This document shows, piece by piece, positions 33,530 through 44,034 of a DNA stretch of 64,000 bases; position 1 is the stretch's first letter; each line of letters opens with the position of its first letter. The stretch is from Actinernus sp. WN-2022. Lineage: Eukaryota > Cnidaria > Anthozoa > Actiniaria > Actinernidae. The stretch lies in NCBI GenBank assembly GCA_030867875.1, contig JAOWCC010001589.1, positions 142,697,745 through 142,761,744 of the forward strand. The letters are read 5' to 3'. A program made the position numbers and the translations under genes. The notes below the pieces were generated by a model. That model was not told the origin of the DNA. It searched no databases and worked only from the letters and a program-made list of their open reading frames with translations.

Positions 33530-34105
33530 CTATTTCGTATGTTGTATTCGTTTGCCCTTTGTTCGTGGTGGTCTACATCTATATTCGTATGTTGTCTTCG
33601 TTTGCCCTTTGTTCGTGGTGGTCTACATCTATATTCGTATGTTGTCTTCGTTTGCACTTTGTTCGTGGTTGTCTACATCTATATTCGTATGTTGTATTCG
33701 TTTGCGCTTTGTTCGTGGTTGTCTACATCTATATTCGTATGTTGTCTTCGTTTGCACTTTGTTCGTGGTTGTCTACATCTATATTCGTATGTTGTATTCG
33801 TTTTCACTTTGTTCGTGGTTGTCTACATCTATATTCGTATGTTGTATTCGTTTGCCCTTTGTTCGTGGTTGTCTACATCTATATTCGTATGTTGTATTCG
33901 TTTGCCCTTTGTTCGTGGTTGTCTACATCTATATTCGTATGTTGTATTCGTTTGCACTTTGTTCGTGGTTGTCTACATCTATATTCGTATGTTGTATTCG
34001 TTTGCCCTTTGTTCGTGGTTGTCTACATCTATATTCGTATGTTGTATTCGTTTGCCCTTTGTTCGTGGTTGTCTACATCTATATTCGTATGTTGTATTCG
34101 TTGAA
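33530..34105 (-). repeat. 50-bp tandem array, right arm (twelve copies)
   Basis: CATCTATATTCGTATGTTGT recurs every 50 bp from about 33536 to 34086. Three more units than the left arm; one end has a GGTGGTC variant not seen on the left, showing independent turnover of the two arms. Confidence 0.95.
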
Positions 34106-34111
34106 GCGATT

Positions 34112-35950
34112 TCAAAGACTGTATTCTATAGGCTCAGTGTGGACTCCGTCTGGGAGTACTCGTCTTTTATCGTAGTACGCTGAAAGTCCAAGCTTATGTT
34201 GTGTGTAAGTTGCCATACCTTCTGGTAGTAAACGGAATCCGCGGTTTTCTGCTTTATCGATACTACCACATAAGGCTTCATTGAATCGCTCCCACGTAAC
34301 ATCGTTGTGCCTCTTCGACATCCCTTTGGTGGAATATTTGCGAGTATCGCCTCCATCGACATACCAAGCTTTAGAACATAGTGCAATAGCTCGTTGTCCT
34401 TCGAGTTCAAGTTTGAAAAGTCCTGGTGTGCGACCACTCCATTTGTCCCAAGCTAGCCAATCATTTCTATGGATTGCGAAATCCTCTCGCATGTCTGATC
34501 GTACGACTTCGTCAATGCTATTTCCCGAAATTGCAATGTACGCACTATCAGTACCCATTTGTATGTATTCGAAATCCTCTCGAGCAATATACTTGTCAAG
34601 GAAGTCGTAGTAGAATTCGAGCATACGAAGCTTAGCGAGTTGATATACAGCGATACCTACTTGGAAAGGTCGTTTGATTTGGATCTGATTCTTTCTACTC
34701 TCGAGTTCATATGCATCACCAATTTCCTCTAAGTCTGAAAACCAAACACTACGCAAAGCTTTGTCAACGATCTTCTCATCCTTGGTATAGGTGACATTTG
34801 TTTGGCGTCTCAAATCTTCGATCAACTTTCCATAGGCGCTATTTCCAAGTAACTTGAATACATCTGCAAGTAGAGCTTTACTTTTGTCTACATCTCCTGT
34901 CCTTCGTGCTTCGGTGACTTGATCTACAAACCATTCAAATATTTTTTTGGGTTCATAGTCTATTGTGCGACAGACCGCAGTTATAATCGCTTCATGATCA
35001 AGATACCAACGTAGTAGAGGAGCATAGAGTAACAACTTTTTTCCGGTGAGACATCCAACTAACTTCTTGGTATTAGATCTCTTTCGACCAGTCTTCTCAA
35101 GGTAAGATAACATTTCTGCTGGGATTGCTTCATCTGGAATTTCTCTATTGTAGAAGAAGGGGGGCATTTCCTCGAATTTCTTCCATTTACTTTTAGGTAT
35201 CTCGATATCTACTTCTGCATATCCAAACCACGTACCATCGCGTAGACGTTTGATAAACCCTTTGACGGCTGTATCAGGTTCTTTATAGTGTACGACTTTT
35301 TCTTTCCCACAAGGCATATCGAGTGCCATAGTAGAAAGATATAAAGCATTGGCATCGTATCCAAGAATCTTTCGACATTTTTTGGTACCACCTTGATGAC
35401 TACGAATTTTGGTTACTCCTGCTTCGTGAAGTCTAGTGAATACTATACTTGGTCCACCAACGATAGCCCTTTTGAGCATGTGATAAGCCTCCTCATTTGG
35501 GGCATACAATTCCGCCCCTCGTTCTACACTACCTCGAAGTAGAAACTGTAGTGATACTCCTGGAATAGATACGGCATCTTTCAATATATCTATACCTTTA
35601 TCGTGATAGAAATCGCGCATCTTTTCTAATGCCTCTATAAATGGACCTACATCTAAGTTGTTATAGTATCGTAGCCAGTCAGCAAAAGTCTTCATTCCAT
35701 TATCACGAAAGATTCGCTTACAAGCCTCGAACTCTGTCATAGTCAATAAATGTGATCCTTTCAACTTTGATGTCCATTCATATGGGAAGTAACTCTTTTG
35801 CGACTCGCATCCATATGCAATGATCCACTTTTCGTAGGAAGTACCGGGTCCAAGATAATTCGTCACATCGACGAAACGAAATTCTGGGGTTAAGAGAAAC
35901 ATAGTGGTATTGGCTTTCTTTGCCACTCGAACGTTTTTATGTGTCTGCAA
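34112..35950 (-). pseudogene. PolB palm and C-terminal part, right arm (motif C altered)
   Basis: A 612-residue frame with Exo III (YNNLDVGPF), PGVSLQFLLRG, motif A DANALYLSTM, the KLLGNSAYG motif B, and a motif C that reads QMGTDSAYIA. Family-B polymerases have Asp-Thr-Asp there; the codon at 34553-34555 is Gly, so one metal-binding carboxylate is missing. Relative to the left arm, 54 bp (18 codons) are deleted at 35774-35786, between two GARTGG words. The frame begins in the +1 frame after the stop that ends the exonuclease ORF. This is the only copy of the palm in the window. Confidence 0.85.
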
Positions 35951-36005
35951 TAGATTCCACGAAATAGTTTCTGATCAAATTCAAATCATATCGACCGGAG
36001 TTGAA

Positions 36006-37292
36006 TCATAATACGGGAACTTGATTTGCCCATTCATTGATTTTCATTTGTTGTTCTTTCGGTAGGGTGTCGAAAGAGAATTCAGGTGTCTTAGGACAAA
36101 ACTGTTCGATGACAACTTCTTGGATTACTTTTGCTCTTCGTTGAAGTTCTTCGACAAAGGCAACTATGAGTTCTTTTGGATCGAATCGATAGATAAAGGT
36201 TGGTATTCGATTGTATGTGTCGGCGATCGATACTGATATAGGAACATGTACGTTTTCGATGGTTAAACGGGCTGTTGGTTGTCTTCCTTTCGTCGTATCG
36301 AGATAGGCTTCGAAATCATATACTATCGCATGTGGATAAGCGGTTTGTACCGGAGTTGGAATTGGTTCGTTGGTCTTCGTCGTCGAGCATTCCCAAGCCT
36401 CCACCACTGTATATCCGGCTAATCGTAGCTTTGATGTCCTTGCACAAGTTTTACGATATAAATTCTTACCCCAGGATTTGACTTTCGTACATTTTGGGCA
36501 ACCATGATAGTAGCATCCATGGAATTGAAAGATCGTTTTGGAAATTGGTTCATAACCATCGACTGGTGCTCCTTCGATCCAACGTTCTCCACCATGACCA
36601 CAAGCCGCGTGATGAATGTGTTGCCCAATCCTTTCGGATTCGCGTTTCATCCAACGTAGAGATTTTTTACTTACTTGATGAGATTTACTATCTGGCCAAA
36701 ATGCTTTTTCGAATGCAGATTGTGGTGCTTTGATTTTCTCTCCTGCACAAACTATCTTCGTTTCACCACGACTACAACGATCTGCATGACGTTGAAGATT
36801 TGAGGCTTTCGTGAATCGTTGTTTGCAATCATTACAGATATATAGATTTCCGAGTTGCCAAATTTTCTTAATATAGAAGGCGTGACCCTCATATATACCA
36901 ATCGTCATCGTGTTCTTGTAGTGAGCTGCATGTCGCATCAGATGCCAAGCTCCCTCCTTCGTAGGTTCATACACGCAAATGCCTATCCCAAAGTGCGACT
37001 CGATCTTATCCAATTGGTCTAGAGAAGTTTTTGGTGTATCTCGTATAGGCGCTACCAATTGATAGAACTCTTGAGCTAATTTTCGAGCTGCGGTATTGCA
37101 CTTATCTACACGAGATCCTTTGTATATAGCAAGGCATCGCCAAAAGCATAGGTTATCGTTGTATTTGTCGAGGGAAAACATTCCTTTTTGATATCTTAAC
37201 CAATCTGGTAATGGCCCGGTTCCCACCAAAGGTTGTCGATCGATTACGACTTTGACATCCACATAGATCCAACGTACGAATACCCACTGCAT
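36006..37292 (-). pseudogene. PolB OTU/zinc-finger/Vsr-like/exonuclease part, right arm, truncated at Exo II
   Basis: A 428-residue frame identical in protein sequence to the left-arm copy up to NQVPVL. A single base change then turns the Gly codon of Exo II (GFNSGRYD in the left arm) into TGA at 36006-36008. The Exo II sequence continues in frame after the stop. Identity over more than 400 residues shows that the arms separated recently or are homogenised by gene conversion. Confidence 0.85.
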
Positions 37293-37312
37293 GAGTGTCG
37301 GGTCGCTCTATA

Positions 37313-37507
37313 TTATCCGGGATTCAATCTGGCAATCTCCTTGTTGTTTATCCATTCCGCCGCATCGTCTAGAATATTTATCCATGGAGATCCTGAACCT
37401 GTCTTGGAAAATATCATTACACGCCCGTCCTTGACGTTGCGAATGCGATAGGTATAACTGTAGCGTAGATAGAAACTGGTTTCGACGTTTGCAGTCAATT
37501 TCTCCAT
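37313..37507 (-). pseudogene. PolB N-terminal ORF, right arm, downstream fragment
   Basis: Sixty-four residues (MEKLTANVETSFYLRYSYTY and onward) corresponding to the second half of the left-arm N-terminal ORF. It is split off by an extra T near 37512 that creates TAG, and ends early because of an extra G near 37319. Confidence 0.8.
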
Positions 37508-37511
37508 GATC

Positions 37512-38003
37512 CTAATGTGTCAAATCACTCGCCACCCCTTTGAAAAATCGCCACCTAATCATACGTCTGCCTTTTTCTTCTCCCTCAAGTGTGCCATCTC
37601 TCTCATCGAGAATAGTATTCGCCTCTCGAATGATGCTGCGTGATAGTGGTTCGCTACGAGGGTTTTGGTGAAATCGTCGGACAGCTCGTCGTATAAGAGG
37701 TGAGCGAAGTAAAGGATTAGCGTTCATCTTTCTTGCAACAACTTTAGCCCGTATACTTGCTGCTGCATCTTCCCTACGTTGTTTGAGTTCTCGTGCGCGT
37801 TGGCCGCGTTTGTGTGGATTTCTTATATCTCCTTGAAAAAGAGCTGGAAACCTTCCCGTTTCGATATGCCTTTCATACCTATTCCATTCTTCATCAACTA
37901 AAGCGGAAACTATTGTATAACTGAGTTCGTGTTTGCGTAACTTAGAGAAACCTCGAATTCCAAACTGTTTTGCCGTCCTGCGTAGTTCTTCGAGGGTAAC
38001 CAT
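37512..38003 (-). pseudogene. PolB N-terminal ORF, right arm, SAP-like part
   Basis: One hundred sixty-three residues starting MVTLEELRRTAKQFGIRGFS, one substitution (Lys to Glu at residue 5) from the left arm before the frameshift at VASDLTH. Same SAP-like start and basic middle as the left copy. Confidence 0.8.
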
Positions 38004-38005
38004 TT

Positions 38006-38115
38006 TCCGTTGTCAATACTTATATGAGTGGTAGTCTCTAAATGTTGTGTGACAGTCAATATCTTCTACATATCCCTCCTCTGTCAATTCTTATGATGGT
38101 TAGCTCTAAATGCTT
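38006..38115 (-). repeat. 70-bp tandem array, right arm (about two copies)
   Basis: Contracted counterpart of the seven-copy array at 28808-29263, same unit in inverted order. Confidence 0.85.
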
Positions 38116-38194
38116 TGTGAAAAGTCGTATCCTACTCTAATCGATTGGGAGGTAGTTCTTTTTCAATTCCAATAACACCTTTGCAAAGCGAACC

Positions 38195-38560
38195 TTAGTA
38201 TAACGTTTTTTTATCTTTGAGGTATTGACTCGTTTTCTGACCGCATCTCGAGCAAAGTCCATAACTAGTACGACACCCAATCCCACAGTTCGAACAGGGT
38301 ATTGGTGATCTGCTTCCCTCTCTTATCTGATAATTATGTTGAGCACAGTACTCTGTATTATATCGCTTTCTTTTACGCTCGTAATCCTTCCCAAGCATCA
38401 ACCATATACAAGCGGCTTTATCCATGAGGATGTCTATTCGTGTATATCTGTCAGTCTCTAATAGCTCGGGGGGAATGTGACCCCCCTGGAAAAATGCAAC
38501 AACTATGCCCCCCATATAGAAACTAATAAATGAGTGTAAAAATATTGAACGCTGAATCAA
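38195..38560 (-). pseudogene. Small zinc-ribbon protein, right arm, frameshifted
   Basis: One hundred twenty-one residues, keeping the PCSNCGIGCRTSYGLCSRCG core. Differs from the left arm at three residues (Ile/Thr, Cys/Arg, Leu/Gln) and by an A-run of seven instead of six, which shifts the frame near the C-terminus. Confidence 0.7.
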
Positions 38561-38804
38561 CGGGTATCATAAAACAATGACCGAAAGCAACAACTCTGCC
38601 ACCATATCGAAACTGGGGGTGAATAAATACCTTGTGAGACAATTCGATATCAAATAGATGTTTTGGGCCTAAAAAGGGGTAATATAGCGAGCAAAAGCTC
38701 TAAGGGGGTGTCATAAATGCTAAATGGAGCAAATATATAGGACACCGCATTAGATATTTGTTGTACACCAAAAACGGGTATCATTCTGACTCCGGCTATA
38801 CTAC

Positions 38805-38810
38805 TAGTTC
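38805..38810. other. 6-bp target-site duplication, right
   Basis: TAGTTC, matching 28113-28118. The first T could also belong to the terminal inverted repeat, since the left end begins AGTAGTA, so the boundary is known to within one base. Confidence 0.8.
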
Positions 38811-40425
38811 CTTTATTTAAACAATATTTTTACATCATTTCACATGCAGTATTCATGCATGCAGCCCAATGCATCAGTAATTGTTCAATATAGTTCAGTG
38901 GTTCGATAGAACCCCATTCATCTCAATCGAATTGACCCCCCTTCTCTCTCCATTTTATCAAGAAAATTGCCTAAATTGCCTAGAACAGCGGAGCTAGCAA
39001 ATTTACGTGTATTATAGTGGCGTATACGCCAGTTTCTATTCAGGGACTATTTGTAGATAAAAAACTGAATTAAATAATAGTTTAGAACATATTTGCTCCT
39101 AATACTGATCATCATCAAAGTCCAAGCTATCATCATTTGTTTCATGCACCAGTTCATCATCAATGGTGCATCTTGGCTCACTGTGACCGATACCAGATAA
39201 ATTTCACCATCACTGCAAAAAATAAAATGAGAGAAATATTATTATTCACGAAGCTGGTAACAAACACATTTCCATGCCCTTTCCGAAATCAGCCTCTGGG
39301 TAAACGTTTGAATTGTCACTTCGTGGCATCCAACTGCGCTAATACTACTAATGTAAACATGCCCCGCAAAGTTGAAATTGGTCTCATGTGAATTGACAGC
39401 AATTTAAAGCTAAATGCGTCTCGATCGAAACTCGAAAGTCACTTTGCGAATCTATACCGGAGGTTTTCCCCCCCAAAAAAAACAAGATAATTTTATACCA
39501 ACAATACACCAAATCCTATCTCTGAAATATGTCTACAATTTGAGATGTGATTTTTCAAAGAGAACCACACCAGAGCCGAGTTTTTGGAGAGTGCTTTGTT
39601 TACATCGAGAGCGGCCATGGCGGAATATGCACTATACTTACTCAATCAAAGTTCTTTCCAAGAAATAAAGAAATCAAAGAGGTTGACTCGTGGCAAGCCT
39701 AAATATCCACATGCATTAAGCTGCTGGTCGCGAAATTACTGAAAGTATCATGACTAAGAGCTAGCTAGTTTCTGTAACAACCTACAAGGCACATTTTTAC
39801 AGTTCATTACCCCCTGGTTATGATACTATTTGTCGATATTTGAATGCAAGTACATATCCATTAAGGCCCGTTCATGGGGGTGTGAACATGATCTGACGCA
39901 TGAAGATATGCTTCACCGGTTAGGATGGAAATCTCTACAAGTACGTTGCACTATGTACTGTGTTATCTTTGTATTTAAATGTCTTAATTGTAATGGTCCA
40001 GTTTTTTAGTCAATATTACGATAAGACCTCTCATGCCCAAATGGCCTGGATCTCATAATTCCTAAAGTTAAGATAGAAACTGCAAAGAAAGGCTGTTTTT
40101 TACTCAGGGGCAAAATATTTTAACGATCTACCACCAACAGACATTAAAGAAGCATCATCATTGTTAGTTTTTAAAACAAAATGAGATATTTTTTAGATTT
40201 TTACATTTCTGAATTTTAAATAATATTGTAGACATTAGTTACAGGATAACTTTGTACATATACTTTTACTGCAATATTGCCTGATATTTTTATACTTTGT
40301 TATTTAATTATTCTGATTTCCCAGGGCACCCACTGATAACAGCTTTGGCTGAAGGGTTCACCCTGGTTAAAGAAGATATTATTGTTATTATTACTACTGC
40401 TTGCCAAATCCTCTTCTCACTTAGT
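38811..40425. other. No gene recognised
   Basis: AT-rich sequence with short frames. I looked here for the missing C-terminal exon of MMAB (an LSDxLFxLARYAA-type segment) and did not find it. Confidence 0.5.
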
Positions 40426-40749
40426 GTCCTATCAGTAAAAAAACATGTAGATTCCACTCCCTAAAAAGAATGATGCATAATCGGAAGGTATGATTCCAAC
40501 CATATATAACTTTGCAAGAGTACCATAAAAGCCGCATGCAAAACTACGATGCCTTTTTTGGGAAAAAAAGTTATAAGGTTCATAAGTGTTCCTACTTAAA
40601 TTTGAAGCAAAACCTCTTCAGAAGAGATTGGTGTCATTCCAAGTCATTCCAATTAGCCACTTTAGAAAGGACTAGGGATTAGGACGAGTTCAATCTCGCA
40701 AAGGCGTTTGGGATCGTTACTGGGGACATGCATCGTACAGAATACAAAC

Positions 40750-40950
40750 AAACATGGCAAATAACTCATCGAATACTAGCAGAGTAAGTAAAATAAGCTT
40801 GAAAGAAGACACTTTAACCAGAAGTGTGGACTTGCCCCAATCCCCTACTCATCTCTAAGTGGCTAATTGACATGGCAAATAACTCATCGAATACTAGCAG
40901 AGTAAGTAAAATAAGCTTGAAAGAAGACACTTTACCAGAAGTGAAGCTTG
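40750..40950 (+). repeat. Direct repeat pair
   Basis: ACATGGCAAATAACTCATCG through GAAAGAAGACACTTTA occurs at about 40751 and again at about 40870. A local duplication inside the left arm of the second palindrome. Confidence 0.85.
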
Positions 40951-41774
40951 CGAGATTGGACTTGCAACATCAAATATGTTTAGAACTTTCGTTGTCATTT
41001 ATTCTGTATACTGTCTTTAAATCACTCCAAATTCTTCTGCCAATTCTTCTCAAGTTAACTCAAAACATTTTCTAGGGACCTCATTCCATTATGTACAAGA
41101 GAAAGCGAGGTTTTCTGGCAAAACTATTCGAGTGCGAGGTCTGAAATTGTTTGTACCCGCGTATAAGCCACACTCTCAACGTTGGCCCTTGTTTTTCTCC
41201 AAAACAGTGCGGCATACATATAGGTATTTATGGAAAGTTAAAGTTAATTCCCCATAAAAACAACATGAAATCAATAACAAGTTAAACCTTTATTCCCGAG
41301 TGATATCAACAAAACTAAAAAAGAGAAATAAATGAGTGCTGGATGTGAACAAAATGCTTTCTTTCATTTTTTCAATTGTCTTATTTAACTGGGAAGTAAA
41401 ATTTCACCTGAACAAGTGAAATTTCCATTGTCTTTTAGGCGAAATTTCATTTATAAAGGTGAAGTTTCACTTCTCCTGTTGTATATTTTCCAACAGTACT
41501 GTACATTATTACCAGTTTTACAAATTTATATTCATAAATATGTTGTGAGGGAATATAAAATAGAGGCTGGCATTTACAACTTACAAAAAGCTTTCAAGCC
41601 TCCGAGACAGCAAAATTGCACACTTGAATTTGTTTTTCTTCTTTCATTTAAAAGGTTAAGCTGCTTAAAATTAAATGGAAAGGGAAAAAAAGAATTTGTT
41701 CAGCCATATCACAAGAGGCAAAGACTAGTATGATAAAGTCCCTCCGTTAAATCAATATTCAATATCCCTGTTCT

Positions 41775-41896
41775 GGGCCTGGTTTGAAGCAAGTGTAAGA
41801 GCTACCCCAGGGTTAAATTGCTAACCCAAGGTTAAACTGTACAGATTTAGTACTATCCTAGGGATAAAGTTACTCTTGCTTCAAACAACCAGGCCC
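41775..41896. mobile_element. MITE, family shared with 20647-20782
   Basis: GGGCCTGGTTTGAAGCAAG and CTTGCTTCAAACAACCAGGC form the ends. It sits near the centre of the second palindrome, as a later insertion. Confidence 0.75.
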
Positions 41897-42507
41897 TGGA
41901 AATCAATAGTCAATCCCAAAGACAAAGAACAGATTTATAAATTGCTGCAATGAGCATGAATCCATGAAGTTCATTCAACCGGTGCTTTACAAATATTAAA
42001 TCAACTGTACGACAACTTCATTTTCTTTCTGTTCACTGGACCAATTCTTACCAAATAGCTTATTAGTTTAGTTTTTTACAGTGAAATCCCATTTTGTTCA
42101 TATCCAGCACTCATTTATTTATTTTAGTTTTCTTGATATCACTCAGGAACAAGGTTTTAACTTAATTGTCATTGATTTCATGTTGTCTTTATGGGGGATG
42201 AACTTTAACTTATCATAAATACCCACATGTACAGGTATGCTGCACTGTTTTGGAGAAAAACAAGGGCCAAAGTTGGGGGTGTGGCTTATACGCGGGTACA
42301 AGCAATTTCAGGCCTTGGACTTGTGTGGATATAGTTTTGCCAGAAAGCCTTGCTTTCTCTTGTACATGCATGTACATAATGGAATGAGCTTCCTTGAAAA
42401 TGTTGTCAGTTAATTGCAGAAGAATTCTGGAGACGAATTGGCAGAAGAATTTGGAGTGATTTACAGAAGAAATGACAATGAAAGTTGTAACCTTATTCAA
42501 TGTTGCG

Positions 42508-43400
42508 GTATCAATAGTCCAGTTTCGAAAATTACTGCTGAATGCGATGACTACAGACACATGTACGCAGGGTTAGCCTCATTCTGAAGTTAAACATTCT
42601 TAAATACCAGCAAGAAGGTGCAAAGTGTGAAACTACAACAATACAGTGTTGTGAATAGCCCACCTTCTCGCTGAACAAGCTAGCAGGAGTCTAGTTTCGA
42701 AAATTACTGCTGAATGCGATGACTACAGACACATGTACACAGGGTTAGCCTCATTCTGAAGTTAAACATTCTTAAATACCAGCGAGAAGGTGCAAAGTGT
42801 GAAACTACAACAATACAGTGTTGTGAATAGCCCACCTTCTCGCTGAACAAGCTAGCAGGAGAAAATGCCATTTTGCCATTTTAGGGAAAAAAGGTTGACA
42901 AGTGGCATTTTTGAAAATACCAGCCTTATATTTTGGCTACTTTTGAATAAAGAAATTGAAGAAAAGTGCAGACTTTTTCAACAAAAACTAAAGAATTTGG
43001 GTCTTTCTTCAGGGAGCACATAAATGTATGCTTTCCTTTGCTGTCTGGGAACCCATAAATTTATGCTTTCCTTCATCAGTGTGGGAATCCATAAATTTAT
43101 GCCTTCCTCGGTAATAGGTAAATTTCAATAATCATATAACTTGTTACAATTTTCAACTTCTTAACTGAAAATATACTTTAAAAAAAATTACAAACTAGTA
43201 AGAATATAGGGAACCAACTTGAAGAATATTGTGATCTGAAAGGACTTTTTGGTAAATGGCACTTTTACCTGCTAGGCTGTTCCGGTATTTATGAATGTTT
43301 AACTTCAGAATGAGGCTAACCCTGCATACACCTGTACATGCATCTGTACTCATTGCATTCAGTGGCAATTTTCGAATACGAAACTGGACTATTGGCATGA
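42508..43400. mobile_element. Nested fold-back with internal 172-bp tandem duplication
   Basis: TCAATAGTCCAGTTTCGAAA at the left pairs with GAAACTGGACTATTGGCA at the right. Two copies of a 172-bp unit begin AGTTTCGAAAATTACTGCTG at 42521 and 42693. Each unit holds its own inverted CCAGCAAGAAGGTG and CACCTTCTCGCTG. Inserted in the right arm of the 3.2 kb palindrome. Confidence 0.7.
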
Positions 43401-43861
43401 GTCATTTGGAATGACACCAATCTCTTCTGCAGAGGTTTTGCTTCAAATTTAAGTAGGAGCACTTATGGCCCTTCAACTTTTTTTTTCAAAAAAAAGGCAT
43501 CCTAGTTTGGCATGTGGCCTTTATGGTAGCAAAGTTATAAATGGTTGAAATCATACCTTCCGCTTATGCATCATTCTTTTCAGGGATGGGAATATACATG
43601 TTTTTTTTACTGATAGGACAAGTTTTGAATCCAGAGAAAATCCCAGAAACCATGTTTGATCCATTTTTTAGAGGCCTAACAGAATTTGTTGGGTATTCTC
43701 CAGTCAGGCCAACTTGCTTTCTTTAGCATATCTTTCGATTTGAAAACGAAATGAACCTAGTTGTCAGTAAAAGGAGTTTAATAAACCGGAATAGCCAGAA
43801 AAAAGCTGCTAAGTTTATTACAGGCAAACAACAGGGAAAGCTAAAAAATCTTTGGTCACTA

Positions 43862-44034
43862 AATAGACAATATTCGTATTCTCACGGACGAGCTGGAACG
43901 AGTAAAACTACTCAATGGAGGCTCATGCGGGGGAATTTGCAAGAAGCTATTTAGCATTAGAAAAGAATCCCCCGCATGAGCCTCCATTGAGTACTCGTTC
44001 CAGCTCGTCCGTGAGAATACGAATATTGTCTATT
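43862..44034. mobile_element. Hairpin MITE with ~68-bp arms
   Basis: AATAGACAATATTCGTATTC and its exact complement form the ends, continuing inward through CACGGACGAGCTGGAACGAG and AATGGAGGCTCATGCGGGGG. Almost perfect, so recent. Confidence 0.85.

Larger units (their letters stand above)
28119..38804. mobile_element. Palindromic Polinton-like element carrying a protein-primed PolB (two inverted arms)
   Basis: The ends AGTAGTATAGCCGGAGTCAG and the complement at 38785-38804 start two inverted arms that meet around 33026-33089. Left arm about 4.9 kb, right arm about 5.7 kb. The whole is bounded by TAGTTC duplications. Gene order from each end inward: zinc-ribbon ORF, 70-bp array, N-terminal ORF, PolB, 50-bp array, 27-bp array. 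No integrase, packaging ATPase, protease or capsid ORF is present, so the element is a polymerase-only derivative or depends on a helper. Arms are near identical where both exist, yet carry private indels, which argues against a simple fold-back assembly artefact. Confidence 0.88.
40426..43621. mobile_element. Second, decayed 3.2 kb palindromic element
   Basis: Left end TGTCCTATCAGTAAAAAAAC matches the right end TTTTTTTTACTGATAGGACA in inverted order. Outer arm blocks 40450-40690 and 43390-43600 share GAAGAGATTGGTGTCATTCC and GCAAAACCTCTTC in opposite orientation. Inner blocks about 40965-41270 and 42180-42500 pair around GGCCCTTGTTTTTCTCCAAA. Arms are diverged and broken by later insertions. 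No protein recognised. Confidence 0.65.

Noticed and set aside
33086..34183. Long plus-strand ORFs (142-252 residues) over the right 50-bp and 27-bp arrays
   Set aside because: Mirror image of the same artefact; no ORF follows codon-level conservation.
28119..38804. The palindrome as a simple assembly fold-back
   Set aside because: The arms differ by a 1056-bp deletion, a 54-bp deletion, array copy number and several single-base changes, and the flanks are distinct with a shared 6-bp duplication. Still worth confirming with reads.
43541..43726. 61-residue ORF as a membrane protein gene
   Set aside because: Its hydrophobic part falls in the terminal inverted repeat of the 3.2 kb palindrome and no domain or splice support is seen.
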